NCBI GenBank assembly: GCA_025354385.1
Contig: JANXMZ010000043.1
Span: 94,912 to 158,911, forward strand
DNA from: Bacteroidota bacterium
Lineage (GTDB): Bacteria; Bacteroidota; Bacteroidia; NS11-12g; UBA955
Length of the DNA: 64,000 nt
Direction of reading: 5' to 3'
The position numbers were made by a program, and so were the translations under genes. Shown one piece after another: positions 57,036-64,000 of this stretch; the first letter of the stretch is position 1, and every line of letters starts with the position of its first letter. The notes under the pieces were generated by a model, which saw only the letters and a list, made by a program, of their open reading frames with translations, did no database searches and was not told where the DNA came from.

Positions 57036-57845
57036 TTATTCTCCTAGTTTGGCAACTACATCCATCAAATCGGTACTTATACCAGTATAGCTAAATCCAC
57101 CGTCGTGAAATAAGTTTTGCATGGTTACATAACGTGTATAATCACTGAATAAACTCACTACATATTGCGCACAGGCCTCCGATGGGGCATTGCCCAAAGG
57201 ACTCATTTTTTCGGCATAATTAAAAAAGGCATCAAAACCACCAACACCACTGCCAGCCGTGGTAGCTGTAGGACTTTGACTAATGGTATTGACCCTTACT
57301 TTTTTGGCTTTACCGTAATGGTAACCAAAGCTGCGGGCAAAGCTTTCTAACAATGATTTAGCATCGGCCATTTCGCTGTAATCTGGGAATACGCGCTGAG
57401 CAGCTATATAACTAAGAGCAACAATACTTCCCCACTCATTCATAGCATCTTTTTTCAATAAAGTTTGCATCAGTCTGTGAAACGAGATGGCAGAGATATC
57501 CAAAGTTTTATGCATAAAATCATAATTCAAATCCGTGTATGGAATTTTCTTTCTTACATTCAAACTCATACCAATACTGTGTAATACAAAATCTAATTTG
57601 CCATATTTGGCAACCGCTTTGTCTATCAGGTTATTCATATCCTCTTCCAAAGTTACATCGCAACCAATAACTTCAGAATTGGTTTTGGCAGCCAGTTCAT
57701 TAATAGCACCCATTCTCAATGCAATTGGAGCATTGGAGAGTATAAATTCAGCACCTTCTGCATGGGCTAATTCTGCCACTTTCCATGCAATAGATTTGGT
57801 GTCTAATGCGCCAAAAATGATTCCTTTTTTACCTTTTAATATCAT
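57036..57845 (-). CDS. fabI: Enoyl-[acyl-carrier-protein] reductase (NADH)
   Basis: 269 residues. Catalytic pattern Tyr146, Tyr156-x6-Lys163 at the same numbers as in Escherichia coli FabI. N-terminal KGIIFGALDTKSIAW is the modified nucleotide-binding loop of FabI; LHSIGMS and INTISQSP-like segments follow. It performs the final reduction in each fatty-acid elongation cycle. It is flanked by terminators on both sides and is transcribed alone. Confidence 0.95.
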   Translation of the reverse strand: MILKGKKGIIFGALDTKSIAWKVAELAHAEGAEFILSNAPIALRMGAINELAAKTNSEVIGCDVTLEEDMNNLIDKAVAKYGKLDFVLHSIGMSLNVRKKIPYTDLNYDFMHKTLDISAISFHRLMQTLLKKDAMNEWGSIVALSYIAAQRVFPDYSEMADAKSLLESFARSFGYHYGKAKKVRVNTISQSPTATTAGSGVGGFDAFFNYAEKMSPLGNAPSEACAQYVVSLFSDYTRYVTMQNLFHDGGFSYTGISTDLMDVVAKLGE

Positions 57846-57900
57846 GATCTTTAATAAGTTTTTGTTGGTGCAATTTTAAGTAAATATATTTAATAAAGAC

Positions 57901-57932
57901 AAAAAATAAGGTCGGGCTTTGCCCGACCTTAT
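57901..57932 (-). terminator. Rho-independent terminator downstream of the C25-like gene
   Basis: A perfect 12-base stem (57906-57917 with 57921-57932, core AAGGTCGGGC/GCCCGACCTT), a TTT loop, then a T run on the reverse strand. It separates the T9SS gene from fabI. Confidence 0.9.
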
Positions 57933-57956
57933 CAACATTTTTATAAAACTGCTATT

Positions 57957-59996
57957 TTACTCCACAATTAATTTCTTAACAGCCACACCATTTAAGGTAT
58001 TTACCTTCACCAAATATATGCCTTTAGCCCAAGTAAATGTATTTAATTCATATTGGGCAACCCCCAAAGCAATAGCATTGAATATAATCTGACCATTCAT
58101 ATTCATTACTTCAATTTCATTTATTTGATTGGCCTCTATGAGCACTTGGCCTTTTGTTGGATTAGGATACAAATTAAATTCTGAACTCAACAAGGTATGT
58201 AAGCCTGTATTGGTACCACTTACACCAGTAGCTGTTGCCATGGTACCCAAACTTGTATTGTAATAACTTGCGGTATTGGAAGTTTCCAATTTTACAGCTT
58301 TCACCATATAATAATTGCTACCCGCATAGGGGTCGGTATCAGTAAAAGTTAATCCTGTTAAGGCCGTGTTCGTAATTCTGTAATAAATATCGTTGGTGTT
58401 TTTAGCTCTGTAAACATGGTAACCCATGATACCAGGTTCGTTGGAAGCCTGCCAGTCGAGTTTTACATCGGAGTTGCCATTCACATTAGCAGTAGTTAAA
58501 CTTTTCGGCATGTCGTAATATTTCATTCTTAAAGAAGGATCTCCCATCAAAGTCATACTGATTCTTCTGTCTAAATAATTGCCATTAAAACTGCCAATAT
58601 AACCAGAGGTAAGCGTTAAATCGGTGGCGTTGTTTTGAGACAAAACCTCAGAGTAACCAATTGGATAACCCAATGCCATGTGGTGAAAATACCAATGTGG
58701 ACGAGCAGCCCAACAGGTCGTTAATGTAAAACCACTGCTGGCCAAACAACTTCTTAAAAAATTATCCGAATTATCCCAATCGCCAAAGTAACTGCCAAAC
58801 TGTACATTGAAAACGGCCAGAATACTGTCTTTATAACTTGCAGAAGTATAGATACCATTGCAGGTAGTATAAGATCCACCACCCATTAAATCGGCAAAAA
58901 TATAACTGTTAGCTTTAGTGCTATCCATAAAATTACCAGTATAATTAATATTGCTTGCACCAACCAAAGCAGACGCATTGTTCCAACCACTCCTCATTGG
59001 CATTTCGCCCCCTAAAAACCCGAAATTATCGCATATAAAAGCTTTATTTCTTGGTTTAATCAAGGCGGCCTTAAACTGGTGTAATTTTCTTAAATATTGT
59101 TTAATAAGTTGCAATTCGTTAAGTGGTTGAGAAGGCAAATTGCGCATATCCACCCTGCCTATTTGAATATCAACATCGCTAGGCAAAAAGTGCTGGTCAA
59201 ATTTACCGTCATTGGGATTGTTCATATTCTCCGTTCTGCTAACGCCAGAAACCATGGTGTAATCATCCGTCCAATCGCCATCCATATCGGCATAGTAACT
59301 ATCTGTAGGCCACGCACCACCGTGGTCGGTATGGGCATCCGGATTTAAATTAACAGTATTCGGAACTTGTAAACCCGAATATGGAACTGTTATTTTACCT
59401 ATTAATAGACAATATTTATTGGTTGGAGCACTTTTATCGTACCAAGCTTTTATCTTAGCTTTTATGGCGGGTGCTTTGGCAGTTGGAGAAACGATGAGCA
59501 TCTCTGCAAGGAAACCATCGCTGATATAATCATCCATCAATTGCTTTTTTTCTTGCGTACTCAATCCAAAATTGGTTATAGAATCTATCACTACTAGCAT
59601 ACTGTTTCTAAAATCTACCAAAGGCAATTGTATGCCAGCGCTTATATATCCAACCTGATAAACCTTATTGCAGATAATTTTCATAATGCGATAGTCATAG
59701 GCTTCGCCAATAACGGCAGTAGCATCGGTATAAGTTGATACGCTCACTGTTGCAAGTGGGTTGCCCCAGGCATCTGTACTTGGCAATTTTCTGTGAATTT
59801 GGTAGGAGGTACCGCCTTTCACAATCCAATTTAAAGTAATGCTATGATTGGCTGCATTCACCGTGGCAGATACCTGAAACGAGGAGTCCATCACATTTTG
59901 TGATTTTAGATGGCCAATTCCTGTTGATGCCAGAATTAGTAGAACCCATTTGACACTGGCCAAACGGTTCCTTTTCATGTTGTAGTTTGTGTTCAT
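57957..59996 (-). CDS. T9SS-exported C25 (gingipain)-like protein, probably inactive
   Basis: 679 residues (an ATG at 59978 is an equally good start). Order: signal peptide, a fibronectin-III-like domain (about 38-110), a caspase-like C25 domain, a second FN3 (about 500-590) and a type A sorting domain (NLYPNPTKGQVLI ... WAKGIYLVKV). The C25 core is recognisable by WPTDSYYADMDGD, VDIQIGRVDMRNLP and the late LMGDPSLRM. Where gingipains have GHG, this protein has GGGS; where they have the nucleophile Cys, it has FGSYFGDW. So both catalytic residues appear to be lost, leaving a binding or structural protein. Confidence 0.65.
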   Translation of the reverse strand: MNTNYNMKRNRLASVKWVLLILASTGIGHLKSQNVMDSSFQVSATVNAANHSITLNWIVKGGTSYQIHRKLPSTDAWGNPLATVSVSTYTDATAVIGEAYDYRIMKIICNKVYQVGYISAGIQLPLVDFRNSMLVVIDSITNFGLSTQEKKQLMDDYISDGFLAEMLIVSPTAKAPAIKAKIKAWYDKSAPTNKYCLLIGKITVPYSGLQVPNTVNLNPDAHTDHGGAWPTDSYYADMDGDWTDDYTMVSGVSRTENMNNPNDGKFDQHFLPSDVDIQIGRVDMRNLPSQPLNELQLIKQYLRKLHQFKAALIKPRNKAFICDNFGFLGGEMPMRSGWNNASALVGASNINYTGNFMDSTKANSYIFADLMGGGSYTTCNGIYTSASYKDSILAVFNVQFGSYFGDWDNSDNFLRSCLASSGFTLTTCWAARPHWYFHHMALGYPIGYSEVLSQNNATDLTLTSGYIGSFNGNYLDRRISMTLMGDPSLRMKYYDMPKSLTTANVNGNSDVKLDWQASNEPGIMGYHVYRAKNTNDIYYRITNTALTGLTFTDTDPYAGSNYYMVKAVKLETSNTASYYNTSLGTMATATGVSGTNTGLHTLLSSEFNLYPNPTKGQVLIEANQINEIEVMNMNGQIIFNAIALGVAQYELNTFTWAKGIYLVKVNTLNGVAVKKLIVE

Positions 59997-60020
59997 TTTA
60001 TAGTGTGTGTGTGTTGTGTT

Positions 60021-61392
60021 TTATTCTTTAATCAATTGTTGTTGATAGATGTTGGTGTTGCCTTCTATCACTATAACATTGTATACGCCTAATGCCAAGT
60101 TGCTGCAATCAATGGATAAATCTTTCCCAATGATCTGCTCAAATACCAATTGCCCACTGGTGTTGAATATTCGGCACAATTGATTTTCGAAGGCAGGCGT
60201 ATTGAAGAAAATATTATTTTTGGTAGGGTTGGGATAGAAAAAAACGTTGTTTTTGGCAACATCTTTAATTCCAGAACCATTGCTAATGGTAATCATATTG
60301 GTTGCTATGGAATCTTTAACCCCTGCTTGATTTGTAGCGCTTAATTTTATGGAATACACGCCAGTATTAGCAAACACCATGTAAGGGTTTTTTGTGGTAG
60401 GCGTGGTGCCTTTTACAAATAAAACACCTGTAGAGGGTATTACGCTCCACGTATAAGCAGTGCCAAATGCCGGAGTTGTTGTATTGGTAAATTTAAAAGT
60501 ATCTATGGCCACTTTGCCACTGGCTTTATCTACGGTAAATTTAATCTTGGGGGTTAAAGGTGAAACAGGCGCTAACCTATAATGATCGCGATACTTAATG
60601 GTAGTCGGTGTAAATACCCCTGCCACTTCGGTTCCTACCACCTCTAATACTGGAATTTTTTCGGTAGTGCTTAGCCATTTGTATTCTACTTTAATGTTTG
60701 GAAACCCAACACTTAATGAGGCCGTCGGAATCACCAAACTATCAATTTCATTGATGTAGGATTTAACCTTTAAGCAACTGATGTTATTGCCATAAGGGGT
60801 GGTAATGGTGCCCCAACCTTCTACCGTATTAATTCTATAACCCTTTTGTTTGTAGTACCCCAAGCTAAAAAGTATATTACCCAACAAGGTTTTAACTGCA
60901 AAAGTGGTTGAGTCTTTATCATTGTAATTCAAAGGAAAACTATAAATTTCATCCTTATCGCTGTATACGCCTCCCGCAGGCAAACCCAATGCCGACAAGG
61001 TAAAACCGGTACCCACTGCATTCCATTTACTAGGGGCGTTGGTGCGTTTTTCATAAAAGTTATAAATATTTTTGAAAGCAGCTTGACCTTGTCCTATGCT
61101 ATCTGCTATCTTTACTCCAATTGCGCCTGTTGGCATTCCAGTGAAAGCTAGAGTAGAGTATGGCGTTGAGGTTAAAGCTTGGTATTTGTCTACAGTTTGA
61201 CTGTTAATGCCTAAAGTACTGTAATCCCAGCTATAGTTGGCGCCTGTTTTCACAAAATTAAAAGTCCCTGTAGGTGCCGTTGTATAGCGAATGGTATCAC
61301 CTATTGATGGCATATTCGATGCTGTAATGGTAATTTGTGCACTTAGTTTCATTGCACTAAAAGATCCATAAAATTGTAAAGACTTTTTTCAT
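60021..61392 (-). CDS. T9SS-exported PKD-type protein with frameshifted signal peptide
   Basis: The uninterrupted frame starts at ATG 61352 (443 residues) but has no signal peptide. An ATG at 61392 opens MKKVFTILWIF in the next frame; removing one base of the TTTT (complement of 61359-61362) joins it to SAMKLSAQ and gives a perfect export signal. Repaired length about 456. The mature part has an Ig-like/TapA-type N-terminal region, a PKD-like domain (TPAFGTAYTWSVIPS ... VYSIKLSATNQAG) and a type A sorting domain (VFFYPNPTKNNIFF ... LALGVYNVIV). Whether the shift is natural is open. Confidence 0.7.
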
Positions 61393-61424
61393 ATTATTTA
61401 TACTACAAGGTGTAAAAATAATGT

Positions 61425-61432
61425 TAATTTTG
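61425..61432 (+). promoter_or_regulatory. Candidate -7 element of the M1 aminopeptidase gene
   Basis: TAATTTTG is an exact TAnnTTTG, 15 bases upstream of ATG 61448. It lies inside the longer alternative frame (from 61421), so it favours the later ATG. No clear -33 element. Confidence 0.4.
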
Positions 61433-61447
61433 AATTTTACCAATAGT

Positions 61448-63799
61448 ATGACGAATATCAAAACCCTCATTGGCTTTGTCAGCCTTATTATTTCGGGTCA
61501 TTTAATGGCGCTCAGAAGTGATTCACTTTCAATTACCAATACCGAAATACATTTGGACATTCGCAATTTTGGTGCAAAAAAAATTGGAGGACATTGCCTT
61601 CAAACCTTGCAATTCAAAACTGCTATGAACAAGGTGCGCCTAGACTTATCAAAACTAACAGTCGATTCCATTAAGCAAAATACTACAAAACTTAGCTTCA
61701 CACAAACAGGTGAATCCTTAAACATTAATTTAAATAAAACTTATCAAGCCAATGAAATTACAGTGGTAGATATTTATTACAAAGGAACACCAGCAGCTGA
61801 TCCTGGCGGATGGGGTGGATTTTATTTTACTGGCAACTATGCTTTTAATTTAGGGGTTGGATTTACGGTTGATCCGCATAGCTACGGTCGCGCATGGTAT
61901 CCATGCATCGATGAGTTTACTATGAAAAGTACCTACGAATTTTATATTCAAACCGATACCAATTATGTAGCAGCTTGTAATGGCATTTTAAAAGATGTAA
62001 CACTCAATGGCAACTCTAAAATTTGGCATTACCGCGAAAATAATATCATGAGCGCTTATTTAGCCTCTGTTTCGGTGAGTCAGTTCAGCATTTTAAAATC
62101 TAATTTCACTGGTGTGAATGCCAACTTCCCTATTTGGTTGTATTGTGCAGGGGTTGATAGTTTTAAAGTAAAAAGTTCTTTCGCCAATTTGCCATTTGCT
62201 ATTGATGCATTCGAAAAAGCTTTTGGCCCCCAACCCTACGACAAAGTAGGCTATAACCTAGTGCCCTTTAATGCGGGTGCTATGGAGCATGCTGGCAATA
62301 TCACCTTTCCTGGTCCGAGTGTGGATGGCACCAAGGGGCCCGAAACCACTATGGCCCACGAGTTGTCGCACCATTGGTGGGGCGATGCCGTAACCTGTGT
62401 AGATGCCAGCGAAATGTGGCTGAACGAAGGTTGGGCCAGCTATTGCGAACATTTTTTTACCGAGCAATTGTATGGCAAAAAAGCCTACCAACAATCCATT
62501 GCCGACAACCATTTGTTTGTATTGCGATTTGCGCATGTAAGAGACGGTGCTGTTTTCTCTATGATCAATATTCCAACAACACAAACGTATGGCTCGCATG
62601 TTTACAAAAAAGGGGCCGATGTTATTCATAGTTTAAGAGGTGTGATGGGCGATTCAGTTTTCTTGAAAGCATGCAAGGCTTATCAAAACACTTATCGTTA
62701 TAAAAATGCCAGTTCACAAAATTTACAAGCCATGTTCGAACAGAATGGAGGCGGCACTAAGGCTACCGACTTTTTTAACAATTGGATTTTCGAGCCAGGC
62801 GCCCCCCATGTTATTATCAGTGAGCAAACACATAGTGGCAACGGACCCTTTCAACTAAAAATAAAAACAGAACAAAGGTCGCGTTTCACAAATAAATTGT
62901 ACAAGAATTTGCCTATAGAAATTTTCTTTTTTAAGGATAGAAATACCTACGAAAAATACACCCTAATAATCAATAACGAAACCGATGTATTTAATTTTAC
63001 TTTATCCTTTAAACCAGTTTATGTTTGTTTGGATTTCGATGAAAAATTGAGTGATGCCATTACAGATAAAGCCTTTTTAACAGCCACCAATACCACTTTC
63101 GATGTGCCCGAAATGATAGGCAAACTCATTACCAAAAATTTAAAAGATTCCGCTTTCATTCGCTTGGAACACCATTGGGTTGGACCAGAAAAATTTGTTA
63201 CTACTCAACCAGCCATGAGCAATTACAGATATATAACCCTCGATGGTATTTGGAACAGCAATGACAGCATGGATATTGAAATGAGTTACGATGGGCGAAT
63301 GCCGGGCGCTTCAGCTGCCTCTGGTTATTTAGATCACACCTTAATTTTTAACTCCGAAGATAGTTTAACAGTATTGTACCGTGGCTTTCCGGGGGATTAT
63401 TGGCGACCATGGCCTCAACTGTTATTTACCACAGGTAATAAAAACGACAAGGCTGGAAAAGTAGTTATTAAGAATGCACAAAAAGGCGATTATGTGTTGG
63501 CTATATATGATAAAACCCTTGGTGTAAAAACAAATTGGAATGAGAGTATTGAACCGACCTGGTTTATTGATCCCAATCCAGTTGATACTGAATTGAGCAT
63601 TTCATATTTAAAACCATGCGATACCGATGAATACATAGAAATTACTGATGCCACCGGGCAAAGAATATTCTTTGAATACCGGGCAGAAGAGGGCTGGAGC
63701 AATCTAATAAAAACTTCTGCATGGGCCTCTGGCAATTATACTGTTACCTGTGGTGGGAAGAATTTTATATCCACTAAAAAAATTGTGATTACACATTAA
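61448..63799 (+). CDS. M1-family metallo-aminopeptidase, T9SS-exported
   Basis: 783 residues from ATG 61448. Signal peptide, then the M1 beta-saddle N-domain (EIHLDIRNFGAKK ... RAWYPCIDEF). The catalytic domain has the exopeptidase motif GAMEHAGN (usual GAMEN) and zinc site HELSHHWWG with the third ligand Glu in WLNEGWASY (HELSH at 304-308, Glu327 from this ATG). The C-terminal ~60 residues carry IDPNPVDTELSISY ... WASGNYTVTCGG, a divergent type A sorting domain. It trims N-terminal residues from peptides outside the cell. Its partner M4 protease lies at 12.4-17.6 kb. Confidence 0.9.
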   Translation: MTNIKTLIGFVSLIISGHLMALRSDSLSITNTEIHLDIRNFGAKKIGGHCLQTLQFKTAMNKVRLDLSKLTVDSIKQNTTKLSFTQTGESLNINLNKTYQANEITVVDIYYKGTPAADPGGWGGFYFTGNYAFNLGVGFTVDPHSYGRAWYPCIDEFTMKSTYEFYIQTDTNYVAACNGILKDVTLNGNSKIWHYRENNIMSAYLASVSVSQFSILKSNFTGVNANFPIWLYCAGVDSFKVKSSFANLPFAIDAFEKAFGPQPYDKVGYNLVPFNAGAMEHAGNITFPGPSVDGTKGPETTMAHELSHHWWGDAVTCVDASEMWLNEGWASYCEHFFTEQLYGKKAYQQSIADNHLFVLRFAHVRDGAVFSMINIPTTQTYGSHVYKKGADVIHSLRGVMGDSVFLKACKAYQNTYRYKNASSQNLQAMFEQNGGGTKATDFFNNWIFEPGAPHVIISEQTHSGNGPFQLKIKTEQRSRFTNKLYKNLPIEIFFFKDRNTYEKYTLIINNETDVFNFTLSFKPVYVCLDFDEKLSDAITDKAFLTATNTTFDVPEMIGKLITKNLKDSAFIRLEHHWVGPEKFVTTQPAMSNYRYITLDGIWNSNDSMDIEMSYDGRMPGASAASGYLDHTLIFNSEDSLTVLYRGFPGDYWRPWPQLLFTTGNKNDKAGKVVIKNAQKGDYVLAIYDKTLGVKTNWNESIEPTWFIDPNPVDTELSISYLKPCDTDEYIEITDATGQRIFFEYRAEEGWSNLIKTSAWASGNYTVTCGGKNFISTKKIVITH

Positions 63800-63887
63800 A
63801 AAGCTTTACAGAAAACAAGAGCAAGAAAAAAATCTAATCACAAAAATGTTAATTCAAAGAAAGCTGAGTTCAACAAATAAGTGCAAC

Positions 63888-64000
63888 TCATATTTTCAAT
63901 TGCAAAGCTATTTGATTTGGAGTTAAATATTTAAATTTTCTTACAGGTCTGTTATTAATTTTGTTTTCAACAGACTTTATTGTGCTTTGATGGATTTTAT
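63888..64000 (-). mobile_element. IS30-like transposase, C-terminal end only (runs off the right edge)
   Basis: A reverse frame runs from the edge to a TGA at 63890-63888, giving 36 visible codons. It reads SVENKINNRPVRKFKYLTPN followed by QIALQLKI. LNxRPRKxLxYxTPxE is the conserved last part of IS30-type DDE transposases. The element's end probably lies within the ~85 bases left of the stop (a GTTGCACTTATTTGTTGAAC stretch just beyond it on the reverse strand is a candidate inverted-repeat region). Whether the rest of the gene is intact cannot be seen. Confidence 0.65.

Overview
The window looks like a chromosomal segment of a free-living or environmental member of the Bacteroidota. Base composition is AT-rich. 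Several genes are preceded by the phylum's TTTG / TAnnTTTG promoter pattern. At least seven large secreted proteins end in type IX secretion (T9SS) sorting domains, of both the 'PNP...KGIY...' type A and the gliding-associated type B. Housekeeping genes (RNase R, polyprenyl synthase, topoisomerase IV ParE/ParC, FabI, split transketolase, ribosomal protein Thx) are also of Bacteroidota type. Conserved core genes alternate with species-specific surface-protein genes. I saw no rRNA, tRNA or CRISPR array. The only mobile-element trace is the C-terminal end of an IS30-like transposase at the right edge.

Layout. 1-4.7 kb: surface polysaccharide and envelope genes (O-antigen ligase-like fragment, LysM/double-psi barrel protein, von Willebrand A protein, membrane J-protein) and Thx. 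4.8-8.9 kb: a 1362-residue adhesin-like T9SS protein. 9.1-11.9 kb: FKBP lipoprotein, short-chain dehydrogenase, redoxin, CoA-binding protein. 12.4-22.8 kb: a leftward block with an ECF sigma factor, a putative inner-to-outer-membrane-spanning anti-sigma factor, a decayed T9SS cargo, an intact cargo and a 1739-residue M4 metalloprotease with nested Ig-like repeats. 23.4-26.5 kb: rnr and a polyprenyl synthase. 27.7-33.9 kb: parE, a frameshifted GT-C-like membrane protein, parC. 34-36.5 kb: two dehydrogenases, a MerR regulator with a perfect 30-bp palindromic operator candidate, and SlyD. 38-40.8 kb: a LysE-like exporter with two fatty-acid-hydroxylase-type di-iron enzymes and a DUF2147 protein. 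41-46.9 kb: an Omp85-like barrel and two T9SS cargo genes, the first with an out-of-frame signal peptide joined through a G8 tract. 46.9-51.3 kb: a PIG-L deacetylase, a 40-residue membrane peptide and a sodium:solute symporter. 52.5-56.8 kb: an 18-copy heptamer repeat, a barrel protein, and the two transketolase halves separated by a von Willebrand A gene. 56.8-64 kb: a structured intergenic element, fabI, a C25-like protein that seems to lack its catalytic pair, a PKD-type T9SS protein with a second out-of-frame signal peptide, an M1 aminopeptidase and the transposase end.

Points that deserve most attention: the sigma/dual-membrane anti-sigma/T9SS cargo operon; the G8 tract in a signal peptide (possible phase variation); the von Willebrand gene coupled by TAATG overlaps between the transketolase halves; the small membrane peptide coupled to the symporter; and the palindromic operator. 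Three single-base frameshifts (near 30.9, 42.9 and 61.4 kb) mean that sequencing indels must be excluded before any of them is read as biology.
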